DNA of 64,000 nucleotides from Pseudomonadota bacterium (GTDB lineage: Bacteria; Pseudomonadota; Gammaproteobacteria; Burkholderiales; Rhodocyclaceae), in the NCBI GenBank assembly GCA_018261905.1, contig JAGTRU010000006.1:124001-188000 (forward strand), read 5' to 3'. The position numbers and the translations under genes are program-made. The notes under the pieces are model-generated. The model worked only from the letters and a program-made list of their open reading frames with translations. It was not told the DNA's origin and ran no database searches. Each line of letters starts with the position of its first letter. Position 1 is the stretch's first letter. Positions 9,401 through 16,623 of the stretch are shown here, in pieces.

Positions 9401-9805
9401 GGCATCAAGCGGGTTGCCATCGAACGGGCGATGCGGGCCGAGAAGCTCAAGGACCTGATCAAGAAAAGCGGCGAAGGGGCGTCGTTGGACAGTATCGAAA
9501 TCCTTCCCGGCGAGTACCCGACTTACCTGACCCGCGCCTACAAGGAAGCCAAATTCCCGAAGCCACGCAATTTCGTCGGTATGCAGAAGGATTTGCCGAT
9601 CGAGGAAATGGAAAAGCTGCTGCTGACCAATTTCCCGGCCACCGACGAAGATGTCAGGGGGCTCGCCGAACGGCGGGCGGACGCGGTCCAGTCCTGGCTG
9701 GTGGACAGCGGCAAGGTGCCGGTCGAACGCATTTTCCTGTTACCGGTGAAGACCGGGGCCGATGATAAGGCCAAGGCCAATCGGGTCGATTTCTCGCTAA
9801 GGTAA
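6443..9805 (+). CDS. DUF748 (AsmA-like) envelope protein
   Basis: A very large protein of 1120 residues with one N-terminal transmembrane helix (about 29-49) and a long repetitive beta-rich body. It matches the DUF748 family of the AsmA/TAM superfamily, which contains bridge-like proteins linked to lipid transport between inner and outer membranes. Typical family phrases include IDFDD-like VFDDQPRG, LDLRGSYANSAPVHIAGKL and the DLPISG-like block NLPISGSLDDPEFSIGG near residue 895. The C-terminal 180 residues (from FAAGRATLNETAGKKLEAL) resemble the OmpA-like end of this family. A Pro-rich linker sits around residues 693-725. First gene of a plus-strand run that continues into rmuC seven bases later. 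Confidence 0.85.
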   Translation: MANETKIKLMTGRAKQLLVAPRSRRFGKWLAAGLVVFGLFGFLAAPPLFKSILLSQLSKELHREVSIETIAINPFALTARLGGFSVKSAGGREVVGFDELLVNLSTASLFKFAVVVDGARLQGPRLAVTRLADGRYDISDLLDEWMKPKEEPDSGVPRFSVNNIELIGGKIVFDDQPRGKVQTVGDINLALPFVSSLPYQAEILVEPSFSASLNGSPLVLRGRSKPFAGTHESELDLDIDRFDLAGLQPYLPPGLPIRLTAGTLDSELKVVFKEVSDQVFSLSVLGRAHVSGLALTESSGQRLLGWRRLDIELANADLINQKIAVKQIALDGLDLSLVVNRQGEFNVLRLADTINRPAARQAPPPAAGQPLEWSLGEFVLSNGLLRWQDDSNLTPVAGQVRDLHARVGKVDSHLAAPIEIAEVAYQVDLGERFRVEKMQLKGMRVDLPRHRIDIAEVNNTQTRARLLRNKDGQIEWVSSPVLKTIRATDAKARDERAWIGNVAKLNIEDLALRFEDQATRPAARQELEGFSLHAENVGNEPNKKGRLSVQGLINKKGSLKVDGNLQIMPLNAQLTIATQAIPVMPLEPYFNQFLNIALSRGQVSNQGELTALIDKDGFKGGYKGSLTLGDFLAVDKVNSADFLKWKSLYLGAVDFRLQPMSLNVGEIALADFYSKLILSQAGRLNLQDLVKTPGGEKPVTAPPPSPAPTAANKTALVKVPEPVKPPMPIKIAKITLQNGTVNFSDFFVKPNYSVNVTKLGGRVSGLSSAANTVADLDLRGSYANSAPVHIAGKLNPLAAKSFLDIKADVTGVDLVGFSPYAGKYAGYNIEKGKLSLSLAYKLENNLLSADNKLFIDQFTFGDRVESSFATKMPVNLAISLLKNNRGEIDLNLPISGSLDDPEFSIGGLIVKVIVNLFVKAVTSPFALLGSMFGDGEELSNVEFAAGRATLNETAGKKLEALSKALTERAALKLEITGRADPEVDREGIKRVAIERAMRAEKLKDLIKKSGEGASLDSIEILPGEYPTYLTRAYKEAKFPKPRNFVGMQKDLPIEEMEKLLLTNFPATDEDVRGLAERRADAVQSWLVDSGKVPVERIFLLPVKTGADDKAKANRVDFSLR

Positions 9806-9811
9806 ATTTCG

Positions 9812-11146
9812 ATGAGTGAACCCCTGGGGCTGGCTACGGCGGTCGGCGTGGCCGTGGTCATCCTGCTGCAGGCCGCCGCGCTGTTGCGCGGCAACCGGCG
9901 AGCCGAGGACGAGCAGCGATTTCGCGCCGCGCAGGAAGCCTTGGAAAAGGGCCTGGCCCGCCTCGAACGCGAATTGCGCGAGGAGTTGGCGCGCGGTCGC
10001 CGCGAAGATGCCGAGGAGGCTTTTCGCGATCGCGAGGAGCGGGCGCAGTCGTCGCTCCTGCTCGGTCAGACGGTAACGACCCAGATCGGGCAGTTCGGCA
10101 GCGCGCAGGCCGAGCGCCTGGAAGCGTTTGCCCGCGAACTGAACCGCTTTTCGCTCGGTCTGGACGAGCGTTTCGAACGCCTCAAGCAGACGGTCGAAGG
10201 CCGTCTGGCGGCGATGCAGGCGGACAATGCCGGCAAGCTGGAAGAGATGCGGCGAACCGTCGATGAGAAACTGCACGCCACCCTGGAGCAGCGCCTGGGC
10301 GAATCCTTCAAGCTGGTCAGCGAGCGCCTGGAGCAGGTGCATCGCGGGCTTGGCGAAATGCAGAACCTGGCGGCCGGTGTCGGCGACCTCAAGCGGGTCC
10401 TGACCAATGTCAAAAGTCGCGGCACCTGGGGCGAAGTACAGCTTTCGGCATTGCTCGAGCAACTGCTGACCGCCGAGCAGTTCTCGGCCAACGTGGCGAC
10501 CCGGCCGGGCAGCAACGAACGGGTCGATTTCGCCATTCGTCTGCCCGGGCGCGGCGATGGCGCCGTTGTCTGGCTGCCGATCGATGCCAAGTACCCGATC
10601 GAGGATTACCAGCGCCTGCTTGATGCCCAGGAGCGCGGCGAGCCGGCGCTGGTCGAGGAAGCGGCGCGGGCCATCGAAATGCGCCTGAAGGCGGAAGCCA
10701 AAAGTATTCACGAAAAATACGTGGCGCCGCCGCAGACCACCGATTTTGCGCTACTCTACCTGCCGCTCGAAGGTTTGTACGCCGAGGCGCTGCGCCGCCC
10801 CGGCCTGGCCGAGACCCTGCAGCGCGACTTCCGGGTCAGCCTCAGCGGACCGACCACCCTGGCGGCGCTGCTCAACAGTTTGCAAATGGGTTTCCGGACT
10901 CTGGCCATCGAACAGCGTTCAGCCGAAGTCTGGGCCGTGCTCGGCGCGGTCAAGACCGAGTTCGGCAAGTTTGGCGAGGCGCTGGCCCATACCAAGAAAA
11001 AGCTTGATGAAGCCAGTAACAGCATCAGCAAGGCGGAAACCCGCAGCCGCCAGCTAACGCGCCGGCTCAAGGAAGTAGAGGCGCTGCCGGTGGCAGAGAC
11101 GGAACAATTGATCGGCGTGGTGGAACTCGATGGCGAAGACGACTGA
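9812..11146 (+). CDS. rmuC: DNA recombination protein RmuC
   Basis: 444 residues. An N-terminal transmembrane helix (about 7-26) is followed by a long coiled coil (about 30-190). The RmuC domain then has a PD-(D/E)XK-like nuclease core, recognisable from GTWGEVQLSALLEQLL, VWLPIDAKYPIEDYQRLL and the APPQTTDFALLYLPLEGLYAEAL block. E. coli RmuC limits recombination at inverted repeats and has been linked to phage restriction; its biochemical activity is poorly defined. The gene starts seven bases after the DUF748 stop and overlaps the next gene by 17 bases. Confidence 0.94.
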   Translation: MSEPLGLATAVGVAVVILLQAAALLRGNRRAEDEQRFRAAQEALEKGLARLERELREELARGRREDAEEAFRDREERAQSSLLLGQTVTTQIGQFGSAQAERLEAFARELNRFSLGLDERFERLKQTVEGRLAAMQADNAGKLEEMRRTVDEKLHATLEQRLGESFKLVSERLEQVHRGLGEMQNLAAGVGDLKRVLTNVKSRGTWGEVQLSALLEQLLTAEQFSANVATRPGSNERVDFAIRLPGRGDGAVVWLPIDAKYPIEDYQRLLDAQERGEPALVEEAARAIEMRLKAEAKSIHEKYVAPPQTTDFALLYLPLEGLYAEALRRPGLAETLQRDFRVSLSGPTTLAALLNSLQMGFRTLAIEQRSAEVWAVLGAVKTEFGKFGEALAHTKKKLDEASNSISKAETRSRQLTRRLKEVEALPVAETEQLIGVVELDGEDD

Positions 11147-11555
11147 ATTGGAAACACTCTACCGGGCGACCACCTACCGGGTCTTTTTGCCGGCTGGCGT
11201 CTGCGATCTGCGCCTCGATCAGCCCTGCGAGGTGCTTCGTTGCTGGCTGGAGACGGCCGGCAGTTCGACGTTTGCGTTGCTCACCGCCTATAATCCCGGG
11301 GCCCGGCCGGCGCCTGCGGCGCGAAATGCCGAGCAACAGGCGAAGCTGGAGTGCGAGCTGATCGAAGGCAATTACGAGCCCTATGCCGGGGAAAACGTGG
11401 CCGACGATGCGGCATGGCCGGTCGAGGAAAGCTGTTTCGTCACTGATATCGCGCTCGCCGATGCCGGCGCGCTGGCTGAAAATTACGGACAGAATGCCAT
11501 CGTTTATGGCGGCGCCGATGGCGTGCCGACGCTGGTCTGGATAGAAGAACAATGA
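11130..11555 (+). CDS. DUF3293 domain protein
   Basis: 141 residues, soluble. It matches DUF3293 as I know it: a central SSTFALLTAYNPGARPAP stretch, then a helix NAEQQAKLECELI and a region ending ESCFVTDIALADAGALAENYGQNAIVYG. The function of the family is unknown. It overlaps the end of rmuC by 17 bases, and its stop overlaps the start of the kinase gene (ATGA). All three are therefore probably translated from one message. Confidence 0.8.
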   Translation: MAKTTELETLYRATTYRVFLPAGVCDLRLDQPCEVLRCWLETAGSSTFALLTAYNPGARPAPAARNAEQQAKLECELIEGNYEPYAGENVADDAAWPVEESCFVTDIALADAGALAENYGQNAIVYGGADGVPTLVWIEEQ

Positions 11556-13975
11556 GCCAAAAAATAGGTCGATTCGAATTGCGCGGCGAACTTGGGCGGG
11601 GGGCCCAGAGTACCGTCTATCTGGGCTTCGATCCGCAGTTGCAACGGGAAATCGCCATCAAGACCGTCCATTTCAGCCGGCCCGATCCCGAGCAGAACAA
11701 GGTTCTGCTGGGCGAGGCGCGGATGGTCAGCAAGCTGCGTCATGCCAATATCGTGCCGATTTTCGAGGCGGGGGAGGAGGACGGCGACCTGTATCTGGTT
11801 TTCGAGTATGTGCCCGGCAAAAACCTGGCCGAGTTCTTGCGCGACAGCGGTGCCTTGTCGCCGGTCAAGGCGGTTGCCATCCTGCGCCCGATTCTCGACG
11901 CGGTGGCGCATGCCCACGCCCAGGGCATCATTCACCGCGATTTGAAACCATCGAACATCCTGCTCGATGAAAACGGTACGCCGCGGGTGATGGATTTCGG
12001 CATTGCCGCCCGTCTCGACAATCCGCAGGATACGAGCCAAGAAATGACCGGCACGCCGGTGTACATGGCGCCGGAATATATCGAACGGCGGGAAATCAGC
12101 GAGCGTTCGGATGTCTTCGCGGCCGGCCTGATTCTTTTCGAACTGCTGGCCGGACAGCGGGCGGTGGTCGGCAATAGCCTCGACCAGGTGATGCATCGCA
12201 TCGTCAATGAAAATTTTCGCCTGCCCACCGGTATCGCCGTCGACGAGCGGCTGAGCGCTGTTTTATACAAGGCCCTGAGCCGCGATCCGGCCTTGCGCTA
12301 CCAGACGGCGAGCCAGTTTGGCGAGGCGCTCGACAATTATTCCGATCCGGAAGAGGAAGTCGCGGTCAGTGGCAACAGCAACGGCAAACAGGCGACGCTC
12401 GATTTTCTGCTGCGTCGCATGCGGCACAAGAGCGATTTTCCGGCCCTTTCGGAATCGGTCAGCACCATCAACAAGATCGCCAACAGCGAGACGGAAAGCA
12501 TCAACAAACTTTCCAATTCGATCCTCAAGGATTTTGCGCTGACCAACAAGTTGCTGCGCCTGGTCAATTCGGCCTATTTCCGGCCGGCCGGGGGCGGCAG
12601 CATCAGTACCGTGTCGCGCGCGGTGATCGTGCTCGGTTTCGAAGCGGTGCGCAATATCGCCACCACCGTGCTGCTTTTCGAGCACATGCAGAACAAGGCC
12701 AACGCCAACCAGTTGAAGGAAGACTTCCTGCGCGCCAATCTGGCCGGCATCCTGGCCAAGGATATCGGTGCCACGGCGCAGATGCGCGACCTCGAGCAGA
12801 CGTTTATCTGCGCCTTGTTCCACAGCCTCGGCCGCTTGCTTTCGCAATTCTATTTCCCCGAAGAGTCGGATGAAGTCCGCCGCATCGTCGCCCAGAAAAA
12901 CTGCAGCGAAGACAACGCCGCCATTCAGGTGCTGGGTATTTCCTTCGAGGAGATGGGGATTGCCATCGCCAAGCAGTGGGGTTTCCCGCCGCTCATTGTC
13001 AGTACCATGCGCAAGCAGTCCGGCGGGGCCGTCAAAAAACCGACCAACCAGGAAGAGCGCTTGCGCGTCCTGTCGGCCTTTGCCAACGAGTTGTGCGATG
13101 TCATCGCCCATTCGGCACCGGAGAACCGCGAGCGCGACGTCAAGAAAGCCATGGCCCGTTTCGCCGAGGCCATCCCGCTCAAACAGCAGGAAGTGCAACA
13201 GACGGTGCAGCGCGCCGTCGACGAGGTGGCCAATTTTGCCCGCATCATTCACCTCAATACGCAGCAAACCACCTTTGGCAAGCAGATGCAGGAATTCGTC
13301 CGGAGTGCCGCTGGCGAGCAACCGGAGGCGATGACCGAACGCCTGGCGATGAGCGATGCGATGGCGGCCACCGTCTTGCGCGACAACGGGCCGCTCAATG
13401 TCGACAATGGCTACGGCGACGACGAAATGGCGGGCCTGGCCGACGATATCGAACCGCTCGTCGATGCCCAGTCGATCATGACGGCGGGCATCCAGGACAT
13501 CAGCAATACCCTGGTCGATGGTTACAAGCTCAACGACATCCTGCGCATCATTCTCGAGACCATGTATCGGGCGATGGGCTTCAAGCGTGTCGTGCTCTGC
13601 ATCCGCGACCCCAAGTCAGGCTGCATGCAGGGGCGCTTCGGTTTTGGCCAGGATGCCATCGAAGTAGCCCGCGCCTTCCGTTTCTCGCTGACTTTCGCGC
13701 CGGATATCTTTCATGCGGCGACCTCGAAAGGGGTCGATATCCTGATCAGCAATGTCAATGATCCGAAAATCGCGGCGCGCATTCCGGATTGGTACCGCAA
13801 GGCCGTGCCGGCCAACTCTTTCGTACTCTTTCCGCTGAATATCAAGACCAACCCGGTGGCGCTGATTTACGCCGACCGGGACGATCCGGGCGGCATCACG
13901 ATCCCGGAAAAAGAATTGTCCTTGCTCAGAACCCTGCGCAATCAAGCCATTCTGGCGATCAAGCAGGGTGGCTGA
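11552..13975 (+). CDS. Serine/threonine protein kinase fused to HDOD and GAF domains
   Basis: 807 residues with three modules. A Hanks-type kinase (about 7-270) has G-loop GELGRGAQSTV, ATP-binding K37, HRDLKPSN with catalytic D130, DFG at 148-150 and the APEY activation segment. An HDOD domain follows (about 285-490: KSDFPALSESVSTINKIANSE, then LVNSAYFRPAGGGSISTVSRAVIVLG). A helical linker precedes a GAF domain (about 640-805: ISNTLVDGYKLNDILRIILETMYRAMGFKRVVLCIRD). There is no transmembrane segment, so it is a cytoplasmic regulator. The HDOD part lacks the metal-binding HD pair of true phosphodiesterases, as usual for the family. Kinase activity is expected; partners are unknown. Confidence 0.92.
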   Translation: MSQKIGRFELRGELGRGAQSTVYLGFDPQLQREIAIKTVHFSRPDPEQNKVLLGEARMVSKLRHANIVPIFEAGEEDGDLYLVFEYVPGKNLAEFLRDSGALSPVKAVAILRPILDAVAHAHAQGIIHRDLKPSNILLDENGTPRVMDFGIAARLDNPQDTSQEMTGTPVYMAPEYIERREISERSDVFAAGLILFELLAGQRAVVGNSLDQVMHRIVNENFRLPTGIAVDERLSAVLYKALSRDPALRYQTASQFGEALDNYSDPEEEVAVSGNSNGKQATLDFLLRRMRHKSDFPALSESVSTINKIANSETESINKLSNSILKDFALTNKLLRLVNSAYFRPAGGGSISTVSRAVIVLGFEAVRNIATTVLLFEHMQNKANANQLKEDFLRANLAGILAKDIGATAQMRDLEQTFICALFHSLGRLLSQFYFPEESDEVRRIVAQKNCSEDNAAIQVLGISFEEMGIAIAKQWGFPPLIVSTMRKQSGGAVKKPTNQEERLRVLSAFANELCDVIAHSAPENRERDVKKAMARFAEAIPLKQQEVQQTVQRAVDEVANFARIIHLNTQQTTFGKQMQEFVRSAAGEQPEAMTERLAMSDAMAATVLRDNGPLNVDNGYGDDEMAGLADDIEPLVDAQSIMTAGIQDISNTLVDGYKLNDILRIILETMYRAMGFKRVVLCIRDPKSGCMQGRFGFGQDAIEVARAFRFSLTFAPDIFHAATSKGVDILISNVNDPKIAARIPDWYRKAVPANSFVLFPLNIKTNPVALIYADRDDPGGITIPEKELSLLRTLRNQAILAIKQGG

Positions 13976-14803
13976 TTACCACAGTTTCCACCAGGCCACC
14001 TTGCGTTCCAGGCCATCCCGGTAATAGCGGCTGTCCGGGAAACTCTTGTGCATGACGCGGTCGGCATCGTCGCGCAAGTCGTTCATGCCCAGCTTGTCGT
14101 AGGCGGTGACCAGGATGAAGAGGGCTTCCTCGATGGCCGGTGCGTCGGGGTAGGTCTTGATGGCGAACTGGGCGCGGTTGGCGGCGGCGATGTAGGCGCC
14201 GCGCTTGATGTAATAACGGGCGACGTGGACTTCCTGGGACGCCATGGCATTGACCAGGTAGTTGAGGCGCTTGGTGGCATCCGGCGTGTATTTGCTGTTC
14301 GGGAAACGGCTCACCAGTTCGCGCAAGGCATCGAAGGATTCGCGGGCGGCCTTGGGGTCGCGCTCGGTCGGGTCCTGGCTGCTGACGTAACCGGCGAAAC
14401 CGAGGTCTTCATTGAAGTTGATCAGGCCCTTCAGGTAGTAGACGTAATCGACGGCCGGATGATTCGGGTGGAGCTTGATGAAACGATCGCAGGCGGCTAG
14501 CGCCGAGCCGGCTTCGCCCGACTTCCAGTAGACGTAGCCGAGTTCCAGTTGGGCCTGCTGGGCATAGCGGCCGTAGGGGAAACGCGACTCGAGTTTTTCC
14601 AGGTACTTGGCTGCCTTGTCCCAGGTGCCGTCGGCTTGCGCATCCTTGGCTTCGCCATACAGCTTGCTCGCCGACCAGTTGGCCGTTTCGTCGGGACCCT
14701 GGTCCATCGTGCCGCAGGCGGAGAGCAGCGTCACAACGAAAAGTGCCAATAGCAGGCGGAAGAAGGCAGAGAATGGCGAGAATCCGGCTAAACTTCGCAT
14801 CAT
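13976..14803 (-). CDS. bamD: Outer membrane protein assembly factor BamD
   Basis: Lipoprotein of 275 residues, the essential TPR partner of BamA in outer membrane beta-barrel assembly. A lipoprotein signal ends at LLSACG with lipidated C30. The rest is TPR-type helical repeats, including the diagnostic ESRFPYGRYAQQAQLELGYVYWK and CDRFIKLHPNHPAVDYVYYLKGL regions and the later VSRFPNSKYTPDATKRL. AGGA six bases before the first of two adjacent ATGs supports the start. It is convergent with the kinase gene with no gap and divergent from rluD, as in E. coli. Confidence 0.96.
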   Translation of the reverse strand: MMRSLAGFSPFSAFFRLLLALFVVTLLSACGTMDQGPDETANWSASKLYGEAKDAQADGTWDKAAKYLEKLESRFPYGRYAQQAQLELGYVYWKSGEAGSALAACDRFIKLHPNHPAVDYVYYLKGLINFNEDLGFAGYVSSQDPTERDPKAARESFDALRELVSRFPNSKYTPDATKRLNYLVNAMASQEVHVARYYIKRGAYIAAANRAQFAIKTYPDAPAIEEALFILVTAYDKLGMNDLRDDADRVMHKSFPDSRYYRDGLERKVAWWKLW

Positions 14804-15758
14804 GAACGATCCTATGGAAAACTCCGGCGATTATAGCCGAACTGAGCCGCTCCGCCTGACGGTTCCTGACGCCAGCTATGGCCGCCGTCTCGACCAGGTG
14901 CTGGCCGATCTCCTGCCGCAACATTCGCGCAATCGCCTGCAGGGCTGGGTGCGCGACGGCTGCGTGCAGGTCGATGGCAAACCCGAAGCCGAACCGAAGC
15001 GCAAGCTGCTCGGCGGCGAACTGTTGCTGATTGCCGAACCGACCGATGCCCACAGCCTGGCCGAGCAACCGGAAGACATCCCGCTCGACATCGTCTTCGA
15101 GGATGAAACCTTGCTCGTCGTCAACAAGCCGGCCGGCCTCGTCGTGCATCCGGGCAGCGGCAACTGGAGCGGTACGCTGATGAATGCGCTGCTCCATCAC
15201 GTGCCTGGCATCGAGCAGATTCCGCGGGCCGGCATCGTGCATCGCCTGGACAAGGAGACCAGCGGCCTGCTGGTCGTCGCCAAGACCCTCGAAGCACAGA
15301 CCGATCTGGTGCGCCAGTTGCAGGCCCGTACCGTCCATCGTCATTACCAAGCGGTGGCGGCCGGCGTCATGAAGAAGGATGGTGGTGTCGACTCGCCGAT
15401 CGGCCGGCATCCGGTGCAACGCATCAAGATGGCGGTAGTGCCGGAGAATCGCGGCGGCAAGCCGGCCGTGACCTGGTACCGGGTGATGGAAAACTTCGCC
15501 TATTGCACCTTCATCGAATGTTCGCTGGAAACCGGGCGAACCCATCAGATCCGCGTGCACATGGCGTCGATCAATCACCCGCTGGTCGGCGACCAGGTCT
15601 ATGGCAAGAATAACCCGCTGCTCCCGGCCTTTCCCCGCCAGGCGCTGCACGCCACCCGCCTGGGCCTGGTGCACCCGCTGACCAGCCTGAAAGTGCAGTG
15701 GGAGGTGCCGATGCCGGAAGACATGCGCCATCTGCTCGACACGCTGCGCTATGGCTGA
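14802..15758 (+). CDS. rluD: 23S rRNA pseudouridine(1911/1915/1917) synthase RluD
   Basis: RluA-family pseudouridine synthase, 318 residues. An S4-like RNA-binding domain (about 25-90, LDQVLADLLPQHSRNRLQGWVRDG) is followed by the catalytic domain with HRLDKETSG, in which D150 is the catalytic Asp. VVNKPAGLVVHPG and GRTHQIRVHM complete the family motifs. RluD modifies helix 69 of 23S rRNA. The ATG at 14802 shares CATG with the bamD start; an in-frame ATG at 14814 is an alternative that would avoid the overlap. Neither has a clear ribosome binding site. The stop overlaps the pgeF start by eight bases. Confidence 0.94.
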   Translation: MNDPMENSGDYSRTEPLRLTVPDASYGRRLDQVLADLLPQHSRNRLQGWVRDGCVQVDGKPEAEPKRKLLGGELLLIAEPTDAHSLAEQPEDIPLDIVFEDETLLVVNKPAGLVVHPGSGNWSGTLMNALLHHVPGIEQIPRAGIVHRLDKETSGLLVVAKTLEAQTDLVRQLQARTVHRHYQAVAAGVMKKDGGVDSPIGRHPVQRIKMAVVPENRGGKPAVTWYRVMENFAYCTFIECSLETGRTHQIRVHMASINHPLVGDQVYGKNNPLLPAFPRQALHATRLGLVHPLTSLKVQWEVPMPEDMRHLLDTLRYG

Positions 15759-16476
15759 TCTGCTGATTCCGGACTGGCCGGCACCGGCCTCTGTCCGGGC
15801 GCTGCAGACCTTGCGCAGCGGCGGTTGCAGTCCGTCCCCCTGGGCTAGTCTCAACCTCGGGGATCACGTCGGTGACGATCCGACCCGGGTTGCCGCCAAT
15901 CGGGCGGCGCTACGCCGACACCTGCCGGCCGAACCCCTGTGGTTGCAACAGGTGCACGGTATTGCGGTGGCGGCGGCCGATATTCCGCCGACCGCGACGC
16001 CGGCCGATGCGGCCTACAGCCGGCAGAGCGGCCGGGTCTGTGCGGTCATGACCGCCGATTGCCTGCCGGTGCTTTTCTGTGATCGGGCCGGGACGGTGGT
16101 CGCGGCGGCCCATGCCGGTTGGCGTGGTTTGTTGGCTGGCGTGCTCGAGGCCACACTCGGGAAAATGGCCGTGCCGCCCTCGGAAATCCTGGCCTGGCTG
16201 GGGCCGGCTATCGGTCCGCAGTGCTTCGAGGTGGGGGCGGAGGTGCGCGCCGCTTTTGTCACCGCCGCGCCGACGGCGGCCGTCGCCTTCCAGGCCCGGG
16301 GCGGGGATAAATGGCTGGCCGATATCTATACCCTGGCCCGCCAGCGCCTGCAAGCCGCCGGCGTCGCTTCGATCACCGGGGGCGGTTGGTGCACAGTGAG
16401 CGACCCGGCGCGCTTTTTCTCGTATCGGCGCGACGGGGTTGGCGGGCGGATGGCGACCCTGATCTGGCTGGCCTAG
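15751..16476 (+). CDS. pgeF: Peptidoglycan editing factor PgeF (YfiH, multicopper-like laccase-domain protein)
   Basis: 241 residues of the YfiH/LACC1 family. Members have purine nucleoside phosphorylase/adenosine deaminase activities in vitro, and E. coli PgeF prevents mis-incorporation of L-Ser into peptidoglycan precursors. The family block TADCLPVLF, then AAHAGWRGL with the zinc-binding His, is present, followed by GPAIGPQCFEVGAEV and a C-terminal GGWCTVSDPARFFSYRRDG. It directly follows rluD, the classical arrangement. Confidence 0.92.
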   Translation: MADLLIPDWPAPASVRALQTLRSGGCSPSPWASLNLGDHVGDDPTRVAANRAALRRHLPAEPLWLQQVHGIAVAAADIPPTATPADAAYSRQSGRVCAVMTADCLPVLFCDRAGTVVAAAHAGWRGLLAGVLEATLGKMAVPPSEILAWLGPAIGPQCFEVGAEVRAAFVTAAPTAAVAFQARGGDKWLADIYTLARQRLQAAGVASITGGGWCTVSDPARFFSYRRDGVGGRMATLIWLA

Positions 16477-16623
16477 CGGCCGCCGCCGTCGTCGGGAACG
16501 GCCAGGCCGGCGCGTCGGCGGTTGGCGGTTGGCGAAATTCGCGCGGCATCAATTATGAAAAATACGTCTTTCGCCGGCTGAATTTTCTGACAGAATGCAG
16601 AGGAGTTCAGGGGCGAAAAAATC

